Assembly: GCF_026013645.1 (NCBI RefSeq)
Contig: NZ_CP110224.1
Coordinates: 124,001-188,000 of the forward strand
Reading direction: 5' to 3'
Length of the DNA stretch: 64,000 nucleotides
From: Virgibacillus natechei
GTDB taxonomy: Bacteria; Bacillota; Bacilli; Bacillales; Amphibacillaceae
Positions within the stretch are counted from its first letter, which is position 1. Each line of letters begins with the position of its first letter. The notes under the pieces were generated by a model. The model was not told the origin of the DNA and made no database searches. It saw nothing but the letters and a program-made list of their open reading frames with translations. Positions 32,301 through 39,193 of the stretch are shown piece by piece. The position numbers were made by a program, and so were the translations under genes.

Positions 32301-32899
32301 GAACTGGGAATTTATTGGGTGCTCAACAACATGGATTCATTGACTCTGTCGGATTTGATATGTATTCACAAATGCTTAAAGATGCAATCGACGCACGTAA
32401 AGCCGGTAAAGATATGGACGATATCAAAGTATTTGAACCAGAACTAGCACTGGATATAGATGCGTACATCCCAGACTCCTATATTAATGATGAAAAACAA
32501 AAAATTGGTATCTATAAACAGTTTCAAGCAATTGAAGCTGCTGAGGATATAGATGATTTAAAAGATGAATTGATTGATCGATTCGGTGATTACCCACAGG
32601 AAGTAGAGCATTTATTTGCTGTTTCTTCCCTGAAAATGTATGCAAAAAGAGAACGCATCGAATCGATAAGCGAAAAGAATAAAAAAATTGAGTTAATCGT
32701 TGAAGATAATCGAAGCCAACAAATTGATGGGTCAAAATTATTTGAAGTAGCAAACACTTTTGGGCGAGGCGTGCAATTGGGGACGGAGAACAATAAATTA
32801 AAAATGGTGTACAAATATACTGCTGAATCTGGCCTTAGACGCTATCAAATAGTGGAAGACTTGGTGGATCAATTAGCAAAAGTGGATAGAGATGGATAA
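29375..32899 (+). CDS. mfd: Transcription-repair coupling factor
   Basis: A 1174-residue ATP-driven translocase that removes stalled RNA polymerase and recruits UvrA. Order: UvrB-like N-terminal module (GEFSRRGGIIDIYP, about 175-190), RNA-polymerase-interacting CarD-like domain (KIGDYVVHANHGVGKYIGIE), helicase Walker A GDVGYGKT (650-657), DEEQ box (751-754), SAT TATPIPRTL, TRG motif and a C-terminal TRCF domain. The ATG at 29375 after GTGGGGG gives the normal family length. It follows fin and its terminator. Confidence 0.97.
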   Translation: MQGINNYLKSKEDIQSILQGVSSGMQEQLVAGLSGSARSLLVSLISESTTKPILLVTHQLVQAQQLYDDLSEFVGEGYVHLYPVNELIASEIAIASPELRSQRIDSLTAWSKKKSGILIAPVAALKRILPPPDYWSTYQLQFALGEEIQIDDYLSSLVDMGYERQDMVTTPGEFSRRGGIIDIYPITEAHPIRIELFDDEIDSIRYFDAGTQRSLEKQQEVIVGPATELLLTNEDIHLAAGRLQDALADSLKNMKASEGKEKLAETIEHDIGRLQNAEHFQEMYKYIGFLYKNPASLLDYLPSNGLVILDEMSRIQETATNLDSEEAEWYNSLLESNQMVKNSSFSFDWPTIWGNMDHQRLYMSVFLRHIPNTQPQNIIDLSSRAMQEFHGQMSLFKNELTRWKKGDYSVVVLAPNQKRAEKIHSIFMDYDIEASITGKLELPVSQPTIAIGNISSGTELPMHKMALITENELFKKRTKRPKRQQKVSNAERIKDYQELKIGDYVVHANHGVGKYIGIETLEVKDLHKDYLLIKYSGDDKLFVPIDQIDLVQKFVGGEGKEPKLYKLGGSEWAKVKRKVQSSVEDIADDLIKLYSEREARKGYAFSKDSEMQREFEAAFAYQETDDQIRCIEEIKHDMERERPMDRLLCGDVGYGKTEVAIRAAFKAVADGKQVAILVPTTILGQQHYETIRERFQEHAVNIGLLTRFRTKKQQTETLQGLKNGTVDIVIGTHRLLSKDVEYRDLGLLIVDEEQRFGVKHKEKIKQLKANVDVLTLTATPIPRTLHMSMLGVRDLSVIETPPENRFPIQTYVMEHNPVFIRESIEREMARSGQVFFLYNRVENIEKVARDINNLVDNARVAVAHGQMNEAELENVMFGFLAGEFDVLVSTTIIETGVDIPNVNTLIVNNADRMGLSQLYQLRGRVGRSNRVAYAYFTYQKDKVLTEVSEKRLQAIKEFTELGSGFKIAMRDLSIRGTGNLLGAQQHGFIDSVGFDMYSQMLKDAIDARKAGKDMDDIKVFEPELALDIDAYIPDSYINDEKQKIGIYKQFQAIEAAEDIDDLKDELIDRFGDYPQEVEHLFAVSSLKMYAKRERIESISEKNKKIELIVEDNRSQQIDGSKLFEVANTFGRGVQLGTENNKLKMVYKYTAESGLRRYQIVEDLVDQLAKVDRDG

Positions 32900-32914
32900 A
32901 AAATTGGTATCATA

Positions 32915-32944
32915 TGTATAGTCTATCTGAGATGAATCATACTA
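32915..32944 (+). promoter_or_regulatory. spoVT: Predicted sigma-G promoter of spoVT
   Basis: TGTATA (32915-32920), a 17-base spacer and CATACTA (32938-32944). The -10 matches the sigma-G consensus exactly, and spoVT is a sigma-G gene in B. subtilis. Confidence 0.75.
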
Positions 32945-33034
32945 AAAGCACAACAACTGGTGATTTTTGTATTTGAAAAGGGCTTTGTACAAATAATAAT
33001 AATCATCATCTTAAGAAAGTGAGGCTACTTAGAT

Positions 33035-33568
33035 ATGAAAGCAACTGGTATTGTACGACGTATTGATGATTTAGGCAGGGTAGTTATTCCAAAAGAGATC
33101 AGAAGAACATTACGTATCCGAGAAGGAGATCCACTGGAGATATTTGTGGATAGGGAAGGCGAAGTTATTCTGAAAAAGTATTCACCGATAAGCGAATTGA
33201 GCCACTTCGCCAAAGAATATGCAGAAGCATTGTTTGATTCCATGCAATCTCCGGTTCTAATTTGCGATCGAGACGAGGTTATAGCTGTAGCTGGCGAGTC
33301 AAAAAAGGATTATCTAAATAAAAATATTGGATCTGAATTAACAAAAACAATCGAAGACCGATCCCAGGTATTTGAAACAGAAGCAAGTAATACAGAAATC
33401 ATTGATGGCATTCAACAGGAAATCAAGTCTTATTGCATCAGCCCAATCATCGCAAACGGTGATCCAATTGGCTGTGTTATGATATTTTCTAAAGAAGAAA
33501 AACTAACCAATGTGGAACAAAAAGCAGTCGAAACAGCAGGGAGCTTTTTGGCAAGGCAGATGGAATAA
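33035..33568 (+). CDS. spoVT: Stage V sporulation protein T
   Basis: A 177-residue forespore regulator. The N-terminal AbrB-like DNA-binding hairpin (MKATGIVRRIDDLGRVVIPK, residues 1-52) is joined to a GAF domain (about 56-177, ending VETAGSFLARQME). It tunes sigma-G-dependent genes up or down. It closes the conserved block; the accessory island begins after its terminator. Confidence 0.95.
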   Translation: MKATGIVRRIDDLGRVVIPKEIRRTLRIREGDPLEIFVDREGEVILKKYSPISELSHFAKEYAEALFDSMQSPVLICDRDEVIAVAGESKKDYLNKNIGSELTKTIEDRSQVFETEASNTEIIDGIQQEIKSYCISPIIANGDPIGCVMIFSKEEKLTNVEQKAVETAGSFLARQME

Positions 33569-33584
33569 TACGTAAATGGCCAGG

Positions 33585-33629
33585 GGCTGTCTCTAAAAGG
33601 TGTAGACTTTTTAGAGGCAGTCTTTTTAT
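33585..33629 (+). terminator. spoVT: Terminator of spoVT
   Basis: GGCTGTCTCTAAAAGG and CTTTTTAGAGGCAGTC pair around a short loop, followed by TTTTTATT. The next 200 bases to the small minus-strand gene have no gene. Confidence 0.85.
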
Positions 33630-33827
33630 TATGGGTGAGGGAAAATGGTAACGTGACCTTTTAACGGGAAATTAATACAAGCAGAATCATTTTAGATAGT
33701 AGCTTTTTATTATATCAAGACACCTAAATCGTAAAAAATAAAGGTTAATATATATTTTACATGACTAATATGTATCAACCTTTAAATTCTACAATAGCGC
33801 GTAGATTGGCGCGAAGTTTCATCCAAT

Positions 33828-34016
33828 TTAAGTGTTATTACTTTTTAAGGCTTCTACTGAAATGACATGTTCCTTAAAAAAGAAAGCACCGTTTTCGTTA
33901 AAGAGTCCATCTTCCCCCATGATTTGATTTTTAATTTCTCGGTCACTTTCTCCTTGTAAGGTCGTCTCAATAACATGGCCATTTTTAAGGGATATTTTTA
34001 CATTATATTGTTGCAT
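33828..34016 (-). CDS. Small protein of unknown function
   Basis: A 62-residue protein starting MQQYNVKISLKNGHVIETTL. I do not recognise the family. It looks like a small beta-rich fold (two strands VKISLKNGHVIET) followed by a helix and ending FFFKEHVISVEALK. The ATG at 34016 follows AAAGGAGAT with good spacing, and codons are sensible, so it is likely a real gene. It is the first gene of the accessory island. Confidence 0.6.
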   Translation of the reverse strand: MQQYNVKISLKNGHVIETTLQGESDREIKNQIMGEDGLFNENGAFFFKEHVISVEALKSNNT

Positions 34017-34168
34017 TTGTTTCATCTCCTTTATTCTTTTTATACCCATAGGTGGAATTTATTACACATTTTCCTGAAAAAATTTGAATCCATGTTCGCT
34101 TGTTACTTGCTAAGTTACGCTTTTCTCGAACCACTTTTTTCTAATATAATTGGTAATGCTGAAGAAGG

Positions 34169-34387
34169 CTACCACAACGGTTCATCTTTATCGCTTATTT
34201 TGACAAAGAAAAGGAGAAATGGAACGAATATAAGACTTAGATACCCCAATGTAAGTATCCGCTGTGTCACTGATGAGATGCATTGCTTATGCTGGCAATT
34301 CGGGCAATTTTTCCCGTATTTTGAAAACCCAATTAACAAAATAGCTTTCACTTCCCATTTATAATTACAATTTGTGCATCGTGCCAT
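34169..34387 (-). CDS. CXXC-20-CXXC zinc-ribbon membrane protein
   Basis: A 72-residue protein. CTNC and CPNC (residues 4-7 and 28-31) are exactly 20 residues apart, which defines the cxxc_20_cxxc family of small Bacillaceae proteins. A hydrophobic segment (about 46-62, LGYLSLIFVPFLLFF) should anchor it in the membrane. Function is unknown. The ATG follows AAAGGAGAT. Genes of this type are often at variable loci. Confidence 0.75.
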   Translation of the reverse strand: MARCTNCNYKWEVKAILLIGFSKYGKNCPNCQHKQCISSVTQRILTLGYLSLIFVPFLLFFVKISDKDEPLW

Positions 34388-34655
34388 GGGGCTATCTCCT
34401 TTCTCTCTACCTCAACTAACTTGTCATCTAACTTCAGCAAAATGCCACGTTGCAGATGAACGCACTATTCGATTAGCGCGCACTCGTTTCAGAAGATCGT
34501 TATTTATGAATGATTGTTTCCTTTCTTACTATAAATTTCATAAGCAAAGTACCCAAATAAATAGCCTATTATCTATATCCCTCGGATTGATTTTACGATT
34601 TAACTACATAAGAGATAAACGTTTTGTTACAATAATCTAAAGTGAGGTGAGCGGT

Positions 34656-35366
34656 TTGGATAAATCATATCTTGATATCATACAACTCGAAAAAGAAAAA
34701 GGTTTCAGAAATGGTCTGTACGATTATATCAACGTCAAAATGTCGTATGATACCAATAGAATGGAAGGTAGTACACTAACATTCACGGACACGCAGGCTC
34801 TCTACGAGAAAAATATTGTGCCTACTGGGGGACATTCTTTTGATGATCTGTTAGAGGGCAAAAATCATTTTGAACTGATGGATTTTATGTTAACCACAAT
34901 TGATGAGTCTTTAACGGAAAGATTGATAAAGGAATTTCATCAAATACTTAAAAAAGGAACGCTTGATGAGGAAAGATATGGAATAGGACGATACAAAGGA
35001 ATTCCGAATATGGCAGGCGAGCAAAAAGTTGCCGAACCTCATGCAGTTCCTGAATTAATGAGAAATTTGCTGGAAAGTTATGATAAAAAGGATGCAACGC
35101 TTGATGATGTTTTACGTTTTCATCATGAATTTGAGTTAATTCACCCTTTTCAAGATGGGAATGGCAGAGTTGGCCGGCTAATCATGCTTCGAGAGTGTCT
35201 GAAGCATGACATAACACCTTTTATCATTTCGTCTGATCGGAAAGAAGAATATATTAATGGGCTGCGTTTTTTTGAAGCGAAGCCACATCTCTTAAAAGAA
35301 GAAGTTATGGCACAACAAGAAGCGTTTAGAGGAATAGCAGAGCCCTTTGTTAATCATTATAATTAA
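34656..35366 (+). CDS. Fic-domain protein (probable AMP-transferase)
   Basis: A 236-residue Fic protein. The catalytic loop HPFQDGNGRVGR starts at His163. An inhibitory-helix motif TNRMEG (33-38), which fits [S/T]xxxE[G/N], lies N-terminal of the Fic core, as in self-inhibited class II Fic enzymes, where the Glu blocks the ATP gamma-phosphate site. NMAGEQKVAEPHAVPELM is the substrate-flap region. The likely activity is AMP transfer to a protein hydroxyl; the target is unknown. TTG at 34656 follows GAGGTGA; a GTG at 34647 is the alternative. Single gene, no partner antitoxin visible. Confidence 0.85.
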   Translation: MDKSYLDIIQLEKEKGFRNGLYDYINVKMSYDTNRMEGSTLTFTDTQALYEKNIVPTGGHSFDDLLEGKNHFELMDFMLTTIDESLTERLIKEFHQILKKGTLDEERYGIGRYKGIPNMAGEQKVAEPHAVPELMRNLLESYDKKDATLDDVLRFHHEFELIHPFQDGNGRVGRLIMLRECLKHDITPFIISSDRKEEYINGLRFFEAKPHLLKEEVMAQQEAFRGIAEPFVNHYN

Positions 35367-35397
35367 TAAATTAGTGGTGAAAGAGGTTCAGATATCT

Positions 35398-35589
35398 ATG
35401 ATATGGATACTTTTAGTAATTAGTTTGTTTTTTGGTATTAGTTTAATAGTAAAAGCTAAATCAAAACCGTATAAAATTATTGGATATATTTTAACGGTGG
35501 TTGTATTTCTATTTTTAATCGTTGTTATTTTAAATATAGGAGTGGGAAGTAATGAAGAGATTATAGAAGATGACTTTTTGATTAATTGA
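35398..35589 (+). CDS. Small membrane protein of unknown function
   Basis: A 63-residue hydrophobic protein with two predicted membrane segments (MIWILLVISLFFGISL and GYILTVVVFLFLIVV) and a short acidic tail ending EDDFLIN. No family is recognised. It starts 31 bases after the Fic stop and is followed by a perfect 15-bp terminator stem, which supports expression with the Fic gene. The ribosome site (AGAGG) is rather far from the ATG, so the start is uncertain. Confidence 0.45.
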   Translation: MIWILLVISLFFGISLIVKAKSKPYKIIGYILTVVVFLFLIVVILNIGVGSNEEIIEDDFLIN

Positions 35590-35596
35590 GAATATA

Positions 35597-35641
35597 AAAG
35601 TATCCTTCTGCTTTAGGTTTGTGCAGAAGGATACTTTGTTG
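35597..35641 (+). terminator. Terminator after the Fic operon
   Basis: AAAGTATCCTTCTGC (35597-35611) and GCAGAAGGATACTTT (35623-35637) form a perfect 15-bp stem. Confidence 0.85.
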
Positions 35642-35682
35642 TTAGTTACTATACACGTTGTTTGTCTTTTTATTTATTGATT

Positions 35683-35735
35683 CCTATTCTCTGCCTTATT
35701 AAAATTTTTCAAGGGAATTATCACATGAAACGGGC
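35683..35735 (+). pseudogene. yabM: Remnant of an internal yabM segment
   Basis: CTCTGCCTTATTAA and TTTCAAGGGAATTATCA with ATGAA occur in the same order and nearly the same spacing as in intact yabM (39607-39652). The fragment is about 50 bases, with a small deletion between the blocks, and has no coding capacity. Confidence 0.6.
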
Positions 35736-35781
35736 TAATTTATCCGTGTTTTGTCACTATTACGGCTGGATAATCTTGATA

Positions 35782-36078
35782 TTACGGACTAGGATTTATC
35801 GAATAACCCATTAGAATAACAACTAGAAAGGTTATGATTGTTAACAAGTTGATTATAAGGCTTAAGATAGTAAACAGTTTGTTTCTTGTTTTAAGAAATA
35901 ATGCGGCTATCCCTGTGAGAACAGCGATTAGTAATAGAGCAAGAGCGCCGGTCGGAAGCAAATTACGATCAGTCATTATTGTCAAGTTAAGCAAGATTAA
36001 ATGAACAAAACCAATAATAAATGATGTTCCAGTTAGGACAGCACCAATATTTAGTTTATTTAATTTACCCAGTTCCAT
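35782..36078 (-). CDS. Three-helix membrane protein in the sigma operon
   Basis: A 98-residue protein with three hydrophobic segments (about 12-31, 43-61, 68-90). I do not recognise a family. It starts inside the end of the anti-sigma gene (19-base overlap), so it is very probably the third gene of the ECF sigma operon and may help in sensing or in anti-sigma stability. That role is inference from position. Confidence 0.6.
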   Translation of the reverse strand: MELGKLNKLNIGAVLTGTSFIIGFVHLILLNLTIMTDRNLLPTGALALLLIAVLTGIAALFLKTRNKLFTILSLIINLLTIITFLVVILMGYSINPSP

Positions 36079-37169
36079 AATTCAACCTCCCCTACTTCCG
36101 CTTTGCTTACTTGTGATAGATTTTCCACCTTTAGTAATTCATTTGTTGGGCCAGTCAGCACAACACCATATATTTGTATCTCGCCTTCTTCCAAAAAGTT
36201 TATTCTATCTGTTAAGTTTAAAGCTTTTGATCTTGCTGCTGTAGTTGCCCATTCTTCGTGTTTAGCTAAGTTACGTAGAACATCAAGAAATTGCTCCTGA
36301 TTATTTGCATTTTTATTAAAGGAAGAATTAATATCCATATTTGTTTCAGCTGGATAGCCGATAGGTTGAATTGGCAAACCTTGGTCGTTTACACCTAACT
36401 GATCAATTCCTGTGTTGACAGCAAACCATGTAAGGTCAACGTCTAATTCAGAGAAAATAGATTTAACATCTGCTTCGTTGTATAAGTCACCAAGCGAAAC
36501 GTATAATTCACCAACCGTGCCATCAGGGAGCTCATCTAGTAAGCGAAATTCATTAGTAGAACTGATTTCTCCGGCAGGGGGAACTAAAAATGACGAATCC
36601 TCCACTTGATATACCGAATCAGGAGCATCAATGAGGTAATTCCGTTCGGGGAATTCCATGCTACTCATCCACAGGGAGTGTTCCTGTTCACCAATTTGTT
36701 TCTCCCTTTTTCCGATGCGTTTATAAAGATCCATCGTTGTACTCATTGAAAATGGACTGATGTTTTCATTTATACTATCTAACTCGACTCTCGTGTTAGG
36801 CTCTGTAATGGTTATTGTATCCGTAATAACTTTCAAAAATTGATTTCCTTTACTTTGATCAATCCCATACCCATAATATAGAAATGTGAATGCGGTAGTA
36901 ATCGGAAGAATCATTAATATAAAAGAGGCTGTAACAAGTGTATTCGTAATAATGGCCTTCCTTTTACTTTGGTTAAGAACCTTCATTTGATTTGAAGTAT
37001 CCGATTCCTTCTTTTTACTGTTAACATGTTTTTCATCCAAGCTGTAATCTATATAGTCCTGGTAAATTTCAACCTTTTCGAGTTCGGCTTCAACTTGTTT
37101 TTCATCTTTTTCTGATAGTAAACCATTATTATAATCGTCTAATTTCTTTTTAAATTCTTCGTTATTCAC
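36060..37169 (-). CDS. Membrane anti-sigma factor (Sigma_reg_N/C type)
   Basis: A 369-residue protein with the layout of YhdL-like anti-sigma factors. A cytoplasmic N-terminus (1-85, with EEFKKKLDDYNNGLLSEKDE) would bind the sigma factor. One membrane segment follows (about 74-100, LVTASFILMILPITTAFTFL), then a large outside domain (about 100-369). It overlaps the sigma gene by 4 bases (ATGA), typical of sigma/anti-sigma pairs. No zinc HC2 motif is visible. It probably holds the sigma factor until a cell-envelope signal is sensed. Confidence 0.75.
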   Translation of the reverse strand: MNNEEFKKKLDDYNNGLLSEKDEKQVEAELEKVEIYQDYIDYSLDEKHVNSKKKESDTSNQMKVLNQSKRKAIITNTLVTASFILMILPITTAFTFLYYGYGIDQSKGNQFLKVITDTITITEPNTRVELDSINENISPFSMSTTMDLYKRIGKREKQIGEQEHSLWMSSMEFPERNYLIDAPDSVYQVEDSSFLVPPAGEISSTNEFRLLDELPDGTVGELYVSLGDLYNEADVKSIFSELDVDLTWFAVNTGIDQLGVNDQGLPIQPIGYPAETNMDINSSFNKNANNQEQFLDVLRNLAKHEEWATTAARSKALNLTDRINFLEEGEIQIYGVVLTGPTNELLKVENLSQVSKAEVGEVELWNWVN

Positions 37170-37657
37170 GTATGATCACCTCTATTTCCTTTCTCCCATT
37201 TTCTTATTTTTTGTCGACCTCTAAATAGGGAGGATTTAAAATTAGCTAGTGAAACACCCATAATATTGGCTGATTGTTCATAAGTCAGATCACTAACGTC
37301 ACTTAATAAAATTGCTTGTTTTTGTTTATCTGGTAGCGTTTCAATGAATGCTATAATTTGATTCAAAGTCTCGTTTCGCAACACGGTCTCTTCTATATTT
37401 ATATTAGATTTTAGATGGCTGAACTTTTCATCACCCGTCACTGTTACTCGCTTATGCTTCCTAAAATGATCAATACATAGATTATGCGCCACACGAAAAA
37501 GCCATGGTTTAATATCATCAATTTCAAACTTTTGAAGGTGAAGAAAAGCTCGATAAAAGGTTTCTTGAAGCAAATCTTCTGTTAGATAGTGATCAAAGGT
37601 AAGGGAATAAAGATATCGATAAATATCATTTACATACTGTTTATATATCTCTTCAAT
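37166..37657 (-). CDS. SigM-like ECF RNA polymerase sigma factor with an ATT start
   Basis: Group IV sigma factor, 163 residues when read from ATT at 37657. Region 2 reads EEIYKQYVNDIYRYLYSL and EDLLQETFYRAFLHL, and region 4 DLTYEQSANIMGVSLANFKS, close to SigM of B. subtilis in order and length. No ATG, GTG or TTG lies upstream in frame before a TGA; the first TTG (37573) would remove region 2.1. GGAGG sits 8 bases before ATT. SigM starts MTIDEIY, and here TGA-ACG-ATT-GAA suggests either an ATT start or a one-base change that destroyed the original start. Confidence 0.8.
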   Translation of the reverse strand: MEEIYKQYVNDIYRYLYSLTFDHYLTEDLLQETFYRAFLHLQKFEIDDIKPWLFRVAHNLCIDHFRKHKRVTVTGDEKFSHLKSNINIEETVLRNETLNQIIAFIETLPDKQKQAILLSDVSDLTYEQSANIMGVSLANFKSSLFRGRQKIRKWEKGNRGDHT

Positions 37658-37688
37658 CGTTCAAACCTCCCTCCCCATCTGTATTATT

Positions 37689-37714
37689 CACGTATGAGAT
37701 GTTAAAAAGTTTCA
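37689..37714 (-). promoter_or_regulatory. Predicted autoregulatory ECF-type promoter
   Basis: On the minus strand TGAAAC (37709-37714), 16 bases, then CGTG (37689-37692). This matches the ECF pattern (TGAAAC, CGTC) used by SigM/SigW/SigX. It lies 32 bases before the sigma gene, so the sigma factor probably drives its own operon. Confidence 0.65.
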
Positions 37715-37761
37715 CATTTAATAAAATCATTCCAAAAGATTTACTTTATTGCTATTTTTAA

Positions 37762-38046
37762 TCCAACCCATGCACGTCCCTAACTATAATTACAAACATA
37801 ACTCCCATCTATCCTATAATGAAATCTACATTTACACGACGAAAAAAGGGCGTTTACCATGGACGGGAATGAAACGAATAAATTAGTTAAAGGCGCTTTG
37901 CTGCAGGGGACATCGGTTTTTATATTTACCAGCAGATGTATCCCATTCTTGGGGTTGCGCTGGTTCTGGCATTATATGGCTTTCCGTCAGCGATATCAAA
38001 AATGACGGTCGACTTAAAAGTGGAAGGGAAAAACTTTTCGCTCACA
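37762..38046 (+). repeat. yabM: Partial duplication of the yabM promoter and 5' end (left copy)
   Basis: This segment matches 39097-39448: promoter region, GGGCGTTTACCATGGACGGG start and codons to about 85, with one internal deletion of about 70 bases after GGCGCTTTGCT. The reading frame is broken, so the copy is a pseudogene. It and the intact locus form direct repeats around mazEF. Confidence 0.9.
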
Positions 38047-38252
38047 ACGGCTGTTCTGGTTCCAACCCCTGGGAAGAAAGAAGCTGCAACAATTGCTCCA
38101 GATGCTACCGTTCCAATATCATTTGGTATAGTTTTGTATCCTTCTTGTGAATATGAATGCTGCCAGTTAGTTAAATCACTAGATTGTATCCCTAAATGAT
38201 CCTCGTATTGATCAAATTTCGCAGTAAGTTGTGTTTCAGATTCAAAAAACAT
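38047..38252 (-). pseudogene. Unrecognised gene remnant fused to the yabM duplicate
   Basis: The minus strand can encode about 70 residues (MFFESETQLTAKFDQYEDHL, then a hydrophobic SGAIVAASFFPGVG) before running into antisense yabM sequence. No ribosome site precedes the ATG at 38252. It looks like an internal piece of a foreign gene, possibly a secreted or toxin-like protein, but the family is not recognisable. Confidence 0.4.
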
Positions 38253-38346
38253 GTATCACTTTTTGTGAAATTGTGTATGATATGTGTATACAAATTTTGA
38301 GGGTTGTGATATTATGGATAATAATAATAAAAAAGGGGATGTTATT

Positions 38347-38583
38347 TTGACAACAAAAGCCCAAAAATGGGGAAATAGTATCGGTGTACGTATTCCTTTT
38401 AGAGTGGCAAATAAATATGGAATTGAAAATGGCTCACCTATTGAAATGGAAGAAAAAGAGGATGGGATATGTGTTAGACCAGTTGAAAAGGAGCCATCGT
38501 TAGATGAAATGTTAGATCAGATCACTGATGAAAACAGACATGACTATATTGATTTTGGAAAAAAAGGGGATGAATTGCTCTAA
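38347..38583 (+). CDS. mazE: MazE-like antitoxin
   Basis: A 78-residue AbrB-fold protein. LTTKAQKWGNSIGVRIPFRV is the MazE/SpoVT DNA-binding hairpin, and the acidic tail (EKEPSLDEMLDQITDENRHD) is the toxin-binding part. TTG at 38347 with AAAAGGGGATG upstream is preferred; an ATG at 38314 would add 11 unconserved residues. The stop overlaps the mazF start by one base. Confidence 0.85.
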   Translation: MTTKAQKWGNSIGVRIPFRVANKYGIENGSPIEMEEKEDGICVRPVEKEPSLDEMLDQITDENRHDYIDFGKKGDELL

Positions 38584-38915
38584 TGGAAATACCAAAAAAG
38601 GGGGATTTAGTTTATATAGATTTTGACCCTCAAAGCGGATATGAACAAGCAGGGCATAGACCAGGAATTATTTTATCCCCCGAAAGGTTTAATCGAGTAA
38701 CCAATATAGCGGTTGTGTGTCCGATTACCAGTAAAATAAAAGGTTATCCGTTTGAAGTAAAATTACCAGAAGGATTACCCATTTTTGGAGCAGTACTTAC
38801 AGATCAACAAAAAAGCCTAGATTGGAAATCAAGAGGTTTAAAGATTATTGGACAAGCACCTGAAAATACTGTTAAAAAATGTGTAAATCACATTCACAAA
38901 TTTATTTATGAATAA
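38583..38915 (+). CDS. mazF: MazF-like endoribonuclease toxin
   Basis: A 110-residue mRNA interferase of the PemK/MazF family. KKGDLVYIDFDPQSGYEQAG and HRPGIILSPE form the N-terminal strands and loop with the conserved Arg; NIAVVCPITSKIKGYPFEV carries the catalytic Thr/Ser region. Coupled with mazE. The pair sits inside a partial duplication of yabM, so it was probably inserted or amplified with it. Confidence 0.9.
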   Translation: MEIPKKGDLVYIDFDPQSGYEQAGHRPGIILSPERFNRVTNIAVVCPITSKIKGYPFEVKLPEGLPIFGAVLTDQQKSLDWKSRGLKIIGQAPENTVKKCVNHIHKFIYE

Positions 38916-39096
38916 CGTTTTGTAGATTATTGTAATGTATACACGTAAAAAGTTATATCTAAAAAATGTGCAATATATTATTCGGTATTTATTCCTTCCT
39001 AGAATTAATTTTATGGAGGATTTTTTTATGTAATAATATAATAATAAGACGTACAAATTTTGATTAATAGGTTCGGCCGTTATTTTTACTCTTAGT

Positions 39097-39193
39097 TCCA
39101 ACCCACACAAGTCCCTAACCCCAATTACAAACATAACCCCCATCTATGCTATAATGAAATCTACATTTACACGACGAAAAAAGGGCGTTTACC
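39097..39193 (+). repeat. yabM: Right copy of the yabM direct repeat, including its promoter region
   Basis: This matches the left copy from TCCAACCCA onward, and contains a TATAATG-like -10 (CTATAATGAAAT, near 39150). The identity continues into the intact yabM gene to about 39448. The preceding gap from 38916 has no gene. Confidence 0.8.

Noticed and set aside
34374..34640. Plus-strand 88-codon frame before the Fic gene
   Set aside because: It overlaps the start region of the CXXC-20-CXXC gene, has odd composition and no ribosome site.
37936..38199. Plus-strand frame starting with yabM-like residues
   Set aside because: It is the broken yabM duplicate running into foreign antisense sequence; treated as a pseudogene.
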